From positions 1 through 37,428 of the forward strand of contig NZ_NKUB01000024.1 of the NCBI RefSeq assembly GCF_003207895.1: a stretch of DNA of 37,428 bases. Reading direction: 5' to 3'. The stretch is from Komagataeibacter swingsii. GTDB taxonomy: Bacteria; Pseudomonadota; Alphaproteobacteria; Acetobacterales; Acetobacteraceae. The notes beneath the pieces were generated by a model that worked only from the letters and a program-made list of their open reading frames with translations, was not told the origin of the DNA and did no database searches. Below, in pieces: positions 26,644 through 34,580 of the stretch (position 1 is the first letter of the stretch; the number at the start of each line of letters is the position of its first letter). The position numbers and the translations under genes are program-made.

Positions 26644-28344
26644 ATGGCAGCTAGCGTGATTTCGGACCGGATCGCACAGGGCAGCGGGCGGAAGGAGGCG
26701 GACACCGTGATCCGCAATGTCCGCCTGTTCGATCTGGTGACGGGCGAACTGCTGCCGACTGACATCGCCATATGTGGCGACACCATTGTCGGCACGCTGG
26801 ACCATTACGAGGGCGCGACCGTGATCGAGGGGCATGGCCGCATTGCCGTGCCGGGTTTTATCGACACGCACCTGCATGTCGAATCCTCGCTCATCACCCC
26901 GTTTGAATTCGATCGCTGCGTCCTGCCCCATGGCGTGACCACCGCCATATGCGACCCGCATGAAATGGCCAACGTGCTGGGCCGCCCGGCGCTGGACTAT
27001 TTTACCCAGGCGGCCATGCGCACGGTCATGGACCTGCGGGTGAACCTGTCAAGCTGCGTGCCGTCCACCGCGCTTGAAACATCGGGGGCGACGCTGGGGG
27101 CGGCCGACCTGCTGCCGTACCGTGACCACCCCAAGGTCATTGGCCTGGCCGAGTTCATGAACATCCCCGGCGTGCTGGATGGCGACCCGGTGTGCATGGA
27201 AAAGCTGGAAGCATTCGCGGGTGGCCATATTGACGGCCATGCGCCGCTGCTGCGCGGGCGCAGGCTCAATGGCTACCTTGCCGCGGGCATCACCACCGAT
27301 CATGAGGCCACGACGGCGGAAGAAGCGCTGGAGAAGGTGCGCAAGGGTATGATGGTGCTGATCCGCGAGGGGTCGGTGTGCAAGGACCTGCGCGCGCTGG
27401 CGCCGCTGCTCAATCCCGTGACATCGCCGTTCTTCGCCTTCTGCACTGATGACCGCAACCCGCTGGAAATCGCGCATGAAGGGCATCTGGACTACCTGAT
27501 CCGCCTTGCCATCTCGCTGGGGGTGGAACCGCTTGCGGCGTATCGCAGCGCCTCGCTCAGCGCGGCCAGCGCGTTCGGCCTGCGCGACCGGGGCATGATC
27601 GCGCCGGGCAGGCGGGCGGATATCGTGCTGCTTGATGACCTGCGTGAATGCCGGGTGTCGGATGTGATCAGCGCCGGGCGGCTGGTGAATGACGCACTGT
27701 TCGCCGCGCGTGACATCATTCCCCCCGTCGGCACCGACAGCATAAGCCTGCCCGCGCCCGTCACTGCAAAGGACATGCAGGTTGCGGGCAGCGGCGCGCA
27801 GCGTCCGGTGATCGGCCTGTTGCCCGGCCAGATCATCACCCCCTTCCTGCATGCCGACCTGCCGGTGGCGGGTGGCATTGTCCAGCCCGACCCGGCGCAG
27901 GACATCGCGCGCATCTGCGTGGTGGCGCGGCATGGGCATAACGACAATATCGGGCGCGGGTTTGTCAGGGGGTTCGGCCTGTCGGGCGGGGCGCTGGCGT
28001 CCTCGGTCGGGCATGACAGCCACAATATCTGCGTAGTCGGCATGGATGACGCGGATATGGCGGTTGCGGTCAACCATCTGGAAAAGACCGGCGGCGGCTT
28101 TGTGGTGGTGCGTGATGGCAAGGTCGTGGCCGACATGCCGCTGCCGGTGGCGGGCCTTATGAGCGACGCCCCGTTCGAGACCGTGCGCGACCGGCTGGAA
28201 GTGCTGCGCGCCGCCGCCCGTGCGCTGGGCTGCCAGCTTGATGAACCGTTCCTGCAACTGGCCTTCCTGCCGCTGCCGGTGATCCCGCATCTCAAGATCA
28301 CGGATTTCGGCATGGTGGATGTCAACCGGATGGAACTGGTCTGA
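26644..28344 (+). CDS. ade: adenine deaminase
   Basis: Hydrolyses adenine to hypoxanthine and ammonia for purine salvage. The 566-residue amidohydrolase has DTHLHVESS (about 77-85; the HxH metal ligands), [10 protein letters not shown], and the C-terminal [17 protein letters not shown] and SVGHDSHN segments diagnostic of AdeC rather than eukaryotic-type deaminases. An AGGA ribosome site precedes the ATG. The recombinase-like gene begins 25 nt after its stop, so read-through into the next three genes is possible. Divergent from the TPP riboswitch/thiC unit. Confidence 0.95.
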   Translation: MAASVISDRIAQGSGRKEADTVIRNVRLFDLVTGELLPTDIAICGDTIVGTLDHYEGATVIEGHGRIAVPGFIDTHLHVESSLITPFEFDRCVLPHGVTTAICDPHEMANVLGRPALDYFTQAAMRTVMDLRVNLSSCVPSTALETSGATLGAADLLPYRDHPKVIGLAEFMNIPGVLDGDPVCMEKLEAFAGGHIDGHAPLLRGRRLNGYLAAGITTDHEATTAEEALEKVRKGMMVLIREGSVCKDLRALAPLLNPVTSPFFAFCTDDRNPLEIAHEGHLDYLIRLAISLGVEPLAAYRSASLSAASAFGLRDRGMIAPGRRADIVLLDDLRECRVSDVISAGRLVNDALFAARDIIPPVGTDSISLPAPVTAKDMQVAGSGAQRPVIGLLPGQIITPFLHADLPVAGGIVQPDPAQDIARICVVARHGHNDNIGRGFVRGFGLSGGALASSVGHDSHNICVVGMDDADMAVAVNHLEKTGGGFVVVRDGKVVADMPLPVAGLMSDAPFETVRDRLEVLRAAARALGCQLDEPFLQLAFLPLPVIPHLKITDFGMVDVNRMELV

Positions 28345-28369
28345 CACGGTCACGATACAGGAGCCGCCC

Positions 28370-29245
28370 ATGACAGGGGCCAGTGACAGCGCAGCCCCCG
28401 CGCGTGAAGCCGTGGCCACCCTGCGTGCCTACCGTGCGGACTGGGTGCATTTCACCAACTGGTGCGCGGTCCATGCCGTCTCCCCCATTCCCGCAACGGC
28501 GCAGGTCGTGGCGACCTATCTGCGCAGCCTGGCGGAATTCGCGCCCGCCACCATCCGGCGCAGGCTGGCCGCGATTGGCAAGATGCACCGCTTTAACGAC
28601 ATGGCGTGGGATGTGACCGACCCCGTCCTCCGCGCGGCTGTGGCCGACATGACCGAACGCGCCGGCCGCCCGGCCGCCCCGCCTGCGGTAGTGACGTTGT
28701 CCATGTTGCGCGCCATGGTCGAACGCTGCGCGGACGGGTCCCCACGGGGCCTGCGGGACCGCTGCCTGCTGCTGTTCGGTTTCGCGGGCGCGCTGCGGCG
28801 TTCGGAACTGGTGGGGCTGCAGGTGGAGGATGTGCGTGTTGAACGCACACAGGTCGTGCTGACCATCCGGGAGGCGGCGGCGGTACAGCCGGTCGGCCTG
28901 CCCCTGTCATCTGACAGCGCGATGTGCCCCGCTGCGGCGTTTGCCGCGTGGCAGCAGGTGGCGCACCGGCAGACCGGGCCGCTGTTCCGCGCCATTTCCA
29001 AGGGGGAGCGCGTGGGCGGACAGGCGCTGACCCCGTACGCCGTGACCCGTATTTTGCAACGTCGCGCGCTGATGGCGGAAGTCCCGCCGGATATTGCCGC
29101 GACATTAAGCGCCCATGCCCTGCGCTCGGGCTACATTGTCGCGGCCTTGCGGCAGGGCATGGAAACCGAAGCCCTGTGCCAGCATATCCGTTACCGTGAC
29201 CCGCGCGCCCTGCGACCGTATGAACGCCAGCTGGACCATGACTGA
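28370..29245 (+). CDS. tyrosine-recombinase-like protein, first gene of a three-gene set
   Basis: A 291-residue protein with an N-terminal core-binding (SAM-like) domain (about 10-95) and a C-terminal catalytic domain. The first Arg lies in ALRRSEL (R143), HxxR lies in SAHALRSG (H249, R252) and a nucleophile Tyr candidate is Y284 near the end. The usual second His (as in GHxS) appears replaced by Tyr/Arg in HIRYRDP. The start at 28370 has AGGAG 7 nt upstream. The last 8 nt overlap the next gene. No att repeats or phage genes are seen, so this is not an obvious integrative element. It may be a regulatory or structural recombinase relative. Confidence 0.8.
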   Translation: MTGASDSAAPAREAVATLRAYRADWVHFTNWCAVHAVSPIPATAQVVATYLRSLAEFAPATIRRRLAAIGKMHRFNDMAWDVTDPVLRAAVADMTERAGRPAAPPAVVTLSMLRAMVERCADGSPRGLRDRCLLLFGFAGALRRSELVGLQVEDVRVERTQVVLTIREAAAVQPVGLPLSSDSAMCPAAAFAAWQQVAHRQTGPLFRAISKGERVGGQALTPYAVTRILQRRALMAEVPPDIAATLSAHALRSGYIVAALRQGMETEALCQHIRYRDPRALRPYERQLDHD

Positions 29246-29939
29246 AAACCTGCGCCTGCCATGGGCCGACCTGCCCCCCGCCACCGCAAGGGAGGAAGAT
29301 GCCGCCGAGACCACGCGGCGCGTGCCGGGACGACGGGGGCGGCGTCCGCTTTCCGCCTGGCCGCAGCCCGTCGAACCGTCACCATGGCAGTGGTGGCACC
29401 TGCTGGTCTACGGGCCGGATACGGGCATGGATACCTTTGTGGCCGCCGCCGCCGGCCCCGGCCTGATCCCCTGGCCGTTTGACGCCGAACGGGTGGAGGA
29501 GGACATGTTCGCGCTGACGATCGGCGCCAATTCGCCCGCGCGGGGCCGGGCCGGGCTGTCCATTGACGGCTGCCGGATCCTTGCGCGCCAGTTCCGTGCA
29601 GCGGCGGAGGCCCGCCACGCCCGGCTGGGGCTGGGGGTGGAAAAGGCGTGTCCGCTGGATTTCCACCAGCTTGTCCCGGTGCCGGAACGGATTCTCCAGC
29701 TTGGCGCCACCCATCCCGATGCGCGGGCATGGCTGCGTGACAACTGGGGCCTGGCCGAAGCGCCACGACAGGTGCGCCACCTGCCGGGACGCAAGGCGGG
29801 GCGACGGCTGCCGCGGGACCACCGCGCCATGGTGTATGGCTTTTTCACCCGCATGGGTACGCCCGCGCCCGTGATCGGCCGGTTGGGGGAACATTATCCC
29901 ACCCTGACATTCCGCCTGTCGGAACGGTCGCTGGCATGA
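29238..29939 (+). CDS. unknown protein between recombinase-like and ScpA-like genes
   Basis: No function is recognised. The 233-residue protein has a disordered, Arg-rich N-terminus (1-45). A probable folded domain follows, beginning WQWWHLLVYGP (50-60) and AAGPGLIPW (71-79), with GCRILARQFR (111-120), ACPLDFHQLVPVPERILQLG (137-156) and a terminal YGFFTRMGTPAPV segment. The GPGLIPW part recalls Api92-like ferredoxin-fold domains, but this is a faint likeness. From memory, similar proteins accompany integrase and ScpA-like genes in other alphaproteobacteria. ATGs and stops overlap both neighbours (8 nt, and ATGA), pointing to one translational unit. Confidence 0.75.
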   Translation: MTENLRLPWADLPPATAREEDAAETTRRVPGRRGRRPLSAWPQPVEPSPWQWWHLLVYGPDTGMDTFVAAAAGPGLIPWPFDAERVEEDMFALTIGANSPARGRAGLSIDGCRILARQFRAAAEARHARLGLGVEKACPLDFHQLVPVPERILQLGATHPDARAWLRDNWGLAEAPRQVRHLPGRKAGRRLPRDHRAMVYGFFTRMGTPAPVIGRLGEHYPTLTFRLSERSLA

Positions 29940-30793
29940 CGGGGCAGGCCGAACTGTTCAGTGCCCCGCTGCCCGATGGCGAAGCTGTCATCGTGCTCGA
30001 CATCTATCAGGGCGGCCTGTCGCACCTGCTGCAACTGGCGCATGCGCGTGAAATCGACCTGGCGCGGCTGGATATCGTCACCCTGATCGACCAGTTGGCC
30101 GAAGCGGCGCGCACGCATACGTCCCTGCCGCTGGGGATCAAGGCGCAATGGGCGGTCATGGCGTCGGGGCTGCTGCTGCTGCGCTCGCGCCTCATGCTGC
30201 CAGCCGATGACCCGCGCCAGCAGCAGGCGACACAGGAAGCGGCCGACCTGCGCACGCGCCTGCTGGCGGCGGAAGATTCAGCCCGTCTTGCCGACTGGCT
30301 TGCGGCGCGCGAACAGCTTGGCCGTGATGTCCATGCCTTTGGCGGCGCGGCTGCCCCCGATGGGGACGAATCGGCGCAGTGGGAAGTGGACCGGATCGAA
30401 TTCTTGTGGGGGTGCCTGGCGGTCTTTGACGGCAACTGGGGCGTCATGCCGGTGGAGACTCCTTTCTATGCCCCGGTGCAGCTTGACCTGTTTTCTGTCG
30501 AGGATGCGCGTTCGCGCGTACGCACATGCCTGGCGCAGGCCCGTGCCGAGCCGGTGCCGCTGGACCGGATGCTGCCCGATTCCGTGCGGGTGGGACAGGC
30601 TTCCGACCTGTCATCGGGGCTGCGGCGTTCGGCATGGAGCAGTACGTTCGCCGCCTGCCTGGAAATGGTGAAGCAGGGGGAGGCGCTGGCCTATCAGGCC
30701 GCGCCGGAAACGCTGCCCCGTTTCAGCGGCGTGCCGGCGGGAACGGGGCGGGAGGGGGATGGTTTCATTTCACCTGAAAATACAGTGAAATGA
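29936..30793 (+). CDS. ScpA-like segregation/condensation protein, ScpB absent
   Basis: Kleisin-family ScpA normally bridges SMC heads and binds ScpB to organise the chromosome. The 285-residue product is similar over the N-terminal half: YQGGLSHLLQLA (24-35) where canonical ScpA has the DGPLDLLL motif, LARLDIVTLIDQL (42-54), and VMASGLLLLRSRLMLP (74-89). A C-terminal winged-helix-like part follows more weakly. The Pro-Leu-Asp in the signature is replaced by Gly-Leu-Ser. It overlaps the preceding gene by ATGA and is followed by a gap without scpB. It is probably a paralogue of the housekeeping ScpA, dedicated to this gene set. Confidence 0.72.
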   Translation: MTGQAELFSAPLPDGEAVIVLDIYQGGLSHLLQLAHAREIDLARLDIVTLIDQLAEAARTHTSLPLGIKAQWAVMASGLLLLRSRLMLPADDPRQQQATQEAADLRTRLLAAEDSARLADWLAAREQLGRDVHAFGGAAAPDGDESAQWEVDRIEFLWGCLAVFDGNWGVMPVETPFYAPVQLDLFSVEDARSRVRTCLAQARAEPVPLDRMLPDSVRVGQASDLSSGLRRSAWSSTFAACLEMVKQGEALAYQAAPETLPRFSGVPAGTGREGDGFISPENTVK

Positions 30794-31389
30794 ATTTATC
30801 GTTGCATCTTATATTTGATAGCCGCATTTTGTATCGAAGTGGCAATATTCTGTGGGAAAACAGGCTGTCCAGACCGGGATGACAGATTTTTTTCCCTCAT
30901 TTTTTAACAGTTTGCTTGACTGGGATTTTTTTTTGATCAAGCTGGCAGGCAAGAGTTTTTACTGGCCTGCCGGGCAATGACAGGGGTCGTTTCATAAGGC
31001 GTTTTTCGCCATGGGCCATGATCTGTCGGGCAGGACGTTCATACCAAGACCATTTCATATAAGATCAGGGTTGATTTCGAGATGTTAATAATGTTTATGG
31101 ATAAAACGTGATGAATGAGTGGCTTGGCCTGTCAGGGCAGGGTGCATGCAATGTCCGTGCATTGGCATATGCACTGCCGGAGGCGGCGATGGCCGTGCCT
31201 TTCCGTTCCGCCGGAAGGGGGGGCTGTCATGCTTCAGGGTTGAGCCGGGGAGAACAAGGCGGATCGCATCAGTCGTTTCGTAGAAATCTGGTCATACTCC
31301 CGTAGTAAAATTGGTGAAATCAGAACATCCAGAACAAATTCTGTAATAATTCCTTCCTAAAACTATGCCGTTCTGAGTGAGGTATGGGT
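30794..31389. other. 596-bp AT-rich intergenic region upstream of tonB
   Basis: No convincing gene is present. It holds two inverted repeats: GCTTGA/TCAAGC (30914-30919 and 30937-30942) around a T-rich loop, and GGCAGGC/GCCTGCC (30944-30950 and 30965-30971). Either may end the ScpA-like transcript. A lower-GC stretch runs to about 31110, and the tonB promoter should lie nearer 31390. A 65-codon frame at 31108-31305 has no family likeness and no ribosome site. Confidence 0.5.
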
Positions 31390-32052
31390 ATGACGTATGC
31401 GGAACAGAGTGATAATAGACTACAAAAGATAATCGTTTTCGCGCTTGTCCTGGTGTTTGAAGGGCTGCTGGTGCTGGCGCTCCTGTACGGACTCAGCTCA
31501 CCGCCGGACGCACCCAAGGAACCGCCGCGGCCGCCGGTGCAGGTCCACATGATCAAGGAACCGCCGCCACCGCCGCCACCGCCGCCGCCGCCACCGCCGC
31601 CGCCGGAAATTACGCAGCCGCCGCCGCCGTATATTCCGCCGCCGAAGATCCAGGTGCCGACACCGCCGCCGCCGATGAAGGTGACCCACACGAAGCCGCC
31701 GAAGGCGATGCCGCCCGCAAAGGCGACCCCGCCGGCCAATGCGCCCGTGTCCAACGCTCCGCCGGTGCCCGACCACATGGCCGGTACGTCGCCGCTGAAC
31801 CATGTCGTTCCGGAATATCCGGAGGAAATGTCGGAAGAAGGCCGTGAAGGCGTTGTGTCCGTGGCATGTGACGTGGAACCCAGTGGTGTCACCAGCAACT
31901 GCCAGGTGGTCAATGTAAAGGGCGGTCAGGCATTTGCTGACGCCGCGCTGAAGGCGGTGCGCCGTTCGCGCTATGCGCCGGCTGTCAAAAATGGTGTGCC
32001 CGTCAAGGAGTTCCACCATCTCTATACGATCACGTTCAGTCTGAATGACTGA
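31390..32052 (+). CDS. tonB: energy-transducing TonB protein
   Basis: TonB carries proton-motive energy from ExbB/ExbD in the inner membrane to outer-membrane receptors. The product of about 220 residues has a short cytoplasmic N-terminus and one membrane helix (about 12-34). A long periplasmic linker is dominated by proline (runs of PP from about 58 on, coded by CCG/CCA triplets). The C-terminal TonB domain begins VVPEYPEEMSEEG and contains GVVSVACDVEPSG, with a pair of Cys that might form a disulfide. Of two in-frame ATGs (31384, 31390), the second has GAGG at the right distance. It is followed by exbB and two exbD genes. Confidence 0.92.
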   Translation: MTYAEQSDNRLQKIIVFALVLVFEGLLVLALLYGLSSPPDAPKEPPRPPVQVHMIKEPPPPPPPPPPPPPPPEITQPPPPYIPPPKIQVPTPPPPMKVTHTKPPKAMPPAKATPPANAPVSNAPPVPDHMAGTSPLNHVVPEYPEEMSEEGREGVVSVACDVEPSGVTSNCQVVNVKGGQAFADAALKAVRRSRYAPAVKNGVPVKEFHHLYTITFSLND

Positions 32053-32138
32053 GCCTGAATGTTAGGTCAGGCACGGCGGGGGCCGGCAGCACCCCGCCGC
32101 CTCGGAAAAAACATCCTGCTCCAGAGGATTTTGGTTAA

Positions 32139-33179
32139 ATGATCAGACTGCATCGTAAACACACTCTTGTTGCCTCGGCTGCTTTCGCTGCCATGCTGTG
32201 CGCGGCTTCCCCGCTCGCCGCGCTGGCCCAGGATGCCGCCCCGGCCGCTAGCGATGCGGCCACGGCACCGGCGGTTTCCGCCCCTGCGACCGATGGCAGC
32301 GGCGCTGCCGCCACCCCGGCCCCCGGCGCGGACGCCCCGGCCACGCAGGCGGCCACCCCGACCGACGCCGCACCGGCTGATGCCGCCCCGGCGCCCGCTC
32401 CCGCCCCGGCTCCTGCCGCCGAAGCGCCGCCGGCCGACGCCCCCAAGGCGCCCGAGGGCAATCCGTACGGCCTGGGTGCGCTGTGGGCCAATGGTGACTT
32501 CATCGCCCGTGGCGTCCTGCTGATCATGGTCTTCATGTCGCTTGGCACATGGTACATCATGATCACCAAGTTCTTTGAACAGGCGCGTGTCATGAGCGCC
32601 GCCAAGCAGGTCATGAGCGATTTCTGGACCAAGGGTTCCATCAAGGATGGCGCGGCCGCCCTGCCCGCGAACTCCCCGTTCCGCTATATTGCCGATACCG
32701 GCGTCAAGGCCGCCGAACACCACGAAGGCACGATGCAGGAATCCATCGACCTGCATTCCTGGACCACCATGTCCATCCAGCGTTCGGTTGACGTGATCCA
32801 GACCAAGCTGCAGGGTGGCCTTGCCTTCCTCGGCACCGTGGGTTCGACCTCGCCGTTCGTTGGTCTGTTCGGGACCGTCTGGGGTATCTACCACGCGCTG
32901 ACGGCCATCGGCATCGCGGGCCAGGCCTCGATCGACAAGGTCGCCGGCCCGGTCGGTGAATCGCTGATCATGACCGCCATCGGCCTGGGCACCGCCGTGC
33001 CTGCGGTTCTGGGCTACAACCTGCTGGTCCGCCGCAACAAGGGTGCGATGGACAAGATCCGCAACTTCGCCGCTGACGTGCAGTCGATCCTGATGGGTGG
33101 TTATCGCCATGGTGCGGAAATCACCATCCATCCGGACAACTCCCCGACCACGACGACTATCGATAACCGGGTGGCCTGA
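32139..33179 (+). CDS. exbB: ExbB proton-channel subunit with long Ala/Pro-rich N-terminal extension
   Basis: ExbB forms the pentameric proton channel of the TonB system with ExbD. The 346-residue product opens with a signal-peptide-like segment (about 1-30, ALA-Q cleavage site) and an Ala/Pro/Asp-rich stretch (about 31-105). The first conserved membrane helix follows (about 120-141), a cytoplasmic domain, then GSTSPFVGLFGTVWGIYHAL and EALIMTA-like helices (about 228-290, seen here as ESLIMTAIGLGTAVPA). Extended N-termini occur in some ExbB proteins. The exbD ATG follows the stop by 2 nt. Confidence 0.94.
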   Translation: MIRLHRKHTLVASAAFAAMLCAASPLAALAQDAAPAASDAATAPAVSAPATDGSGAAATPAPGADAPATQAATPTDAAPADAAPAPAPAPAPAAEAPPADAPKAPEGNPYGLGALWANGDFIARGVLLIMVFMSLGTWYIMITKFFEQARVMSAAKQVMSDFWTKGSIKDGAAALPANSPFRYIADTGVKAAEHHEGTMQESIDLHSWTTMSIQRSVDVIQTKLQGGLAFLGTVGSTSPFVGLFGTVWGIYHALTAIGIAGQASIDKVAGPVGESLIMTAIGLGTAVPAVLGYNLLVRRNKGAMDKIRNFAADVQSILMGGYRHGAEITIHPDNSPTTTTIDNRVA

Positions 33180-33181
33180 TC

Positions 33182-33604
33182 ATGGGTATGCAAGTTGGAG
33201 GTGGCAGCGATGAAGACGAGGTGGTGTCCGCCATCAACACCACACCGCTTGTCGATGTCATGCTGGTGCTGCTGATCATCTTCCTGATCACCATCCCCGT
33301 CGCGACACATACCATCAAGGTTAGCCTCCCCATGGATGCTAACCAGCCCACCCGGACGATGATGAACAACATCGTCATCGCGGTAACCCCGCAGGGGCAG
33401 GCATACTGGAACGAAACGCCGCTTACCAGTTATGCCGACCTGGAATCCCATCTGGAACACGTGGCGGCGGAAAACCCGCAGCCACAGATCCAGATCCGTG
33501 GTGACCAGGCGGCGAAATACGAAGGTGTGGGCAAGGTGATCGCAGCCTGCCAGCAGGCGGGTATCGTCCACATCGACTTCATTACCGAGCAGCCGCACGG
33601 CTGA
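33182..33604 (+). CDS. exbD: ExbD, first copy
   Basis: A 140-residue single-helix inner-membrane partner of ExbB and TonB. The helix spans about residues 22-42 (TTPLVDVMLVLLIIFLITIP) and contains the conserved Asp of the VDVMLVLLI motif (about Asp25), which is thought to carry protons. The rest is periplasmic. It lies 2 nt after exbB, so it is in the same transcript. Confidence 0.94.
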   Translation: MGMQVGGGSDEDEVVSAINTTPLVDVMLVLLIIFLITIPVATHTIKVSLPMDANQPTRTMMNNIVIAVTPQGQAYWNETPLTSYADLESHLEHVAAENPQPQIQIRGDQAAKYEGVGKVIAACQQAGIVHIDFITEQPHG

Positions 33605-33658
33605 TATCCATTCCCGGCCGGGGCCTGCGTGCCCCGGCCAATTTCGGGAGAGTAGACC

Positions 33659-34096
33659 ATGGGCATGAATATCGGCTCAGACAGCACGACCGAGGACGAA
33701 GGTATTGTCGATATCAATACCACGCCCCTGATTGACGTCATGCTGGTGCTGTTGATCATGCTGATCATCACCATTCCGCTCCAGACGCATTCAGTCTCGA
33801 TCGACCTGCCGCAGGGCAATCCCCCGCCTTCCACCGCTCCGGATCCGGTTGTGGACACGGTGGCGATCGATTTTGACAACACCATCACATGGAATGGCGA
33901 ACCCGTTGCCGGTGATGCGGACCTGCAGGCCCGTTTCAGGGATGCGGCGGCCCAGCCGGTCCAGCCGGAAATGCACATCCATCCCGACCGCCTGGCCAGC
34001 TACAAGGTCGTGGCGAAGGTGCTGGCGGATGCGCAGCGCCTGGGTGTGAGCAAGCTGGGTATCATGGGCAGTGACCAGTTCATGGATGCGCAGTAA
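33659..34096 (+). CDS. exbD: ExbD, second copy
   Basis: A 145-residue second ExbD with the same layout: INTTPLIDVMLVLLIML helix (about 19-40, conserved Asp near 26), then a periplasmic domain with DLPQGNPPP after the helix. It differs clearly from the first copy in the periplasmic part, so they are likely not redundant. GGGAGAG precedes the ATG. A terminator follows 38 nt downstream, ending the tonB-exbB-exbD-exbD unit. Confidence 0.93.
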   Translation: MGMNIGSDSTTEDEGIVDINTTPLIDVMLVLLIMLIITIPLQTHSVSIDLPQGNPPPSTAPDPVVDTVAIDFDNTITWNGEPVAGDADLQARFRDAAAQPVQPEMHIHPDRLASYKVVAKVLADAQRLGVSKLGIMGSDQFMDAQ

Positions 34097-34134
34097 GCCA
34101 GCCAGTTCCTGATGACCATGTAACGGTTGGTACG

Positions 34135-34166
34135 ACGGCCCTTCCTTCGGGAAGGGCCGTTTTTTT
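34135..34166 (+). terminator. Rho-independent terminator after second exbD
   Basis: ACGGCCCTTCC (34135-34145) pairs with GGAAGGGCCGT (34150-34160) around a UUCG-type loop and is followed by seven T. It closes the tonB/exb transcript. Confidence 0.95.
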
Positions 34167-34580
34167 GTGTCTGGCCCTGTTGGAAGAAATGCTGATTTTT
34201 GAGGCATTCTGGCGATTTGCCCTGTGGTATCAAAGACACACAGGCCATATTGTTCAGCCTGTTCCATGCTGCTTCCATCCAGTCGGAAAAATCAGGAAAA
34301 ATGCGAAAATCGTTGTATTTGCGCGGGATACGGACTGGTGCCCGCAGGGGGTGCCGGGCTGTGGGCAGATAGATAAACAGCGTGTTGCATTTTTTAAACT
34401 TTGCCTGTGCATGTGTATTTCATAAGTCAACAGACAGGCGGAATGTTTAGTTTCCGTAATGACTTCAGCATGACCGGACGGGACAGGGCTGTGGACAGCA
34501 AGGCAGACGGGGATGGCTGCCACTGGAAACCGCATGTCTGCCCGTGAGAGCGGACGCCACATATATTTGCGGGGGAATAC
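34167..34580. other. 414-bp intergenic region before the TonB-dependent receptor
   Basis: AT-richer than flanking genes, with several A/T runs near 34296-34320 and 34388-34400. It should hold the receptor's promoter. No clear Fur box, riboswitch or gene was recognised by eye. Confidence 0.4.

Noticed and set aside
27049-28419. Minus-strand frame over adenine deaminase
   Set aside because: The plus-strand amidohydrolase motifs are complete; the opposite product is unlike any protein.
28370-29245. Integrase as the mark of a genomic island or prophage
   Set aside because: No tRNA target, direct repeats, phage genes or excision factor are seen nearby; the gene is fused translationally to two non-phage genes.
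31108-31305. 65-codon plus-strand frame in the gap before tonB
   Set aside because: No ribosome site, no family likeness, and composition unlike the neighbouring genes.
30900-31389. Possible Fur box before tonB
   Set aside because: Only partial matches such as TGTAATAATTCC were found, too weak to list.
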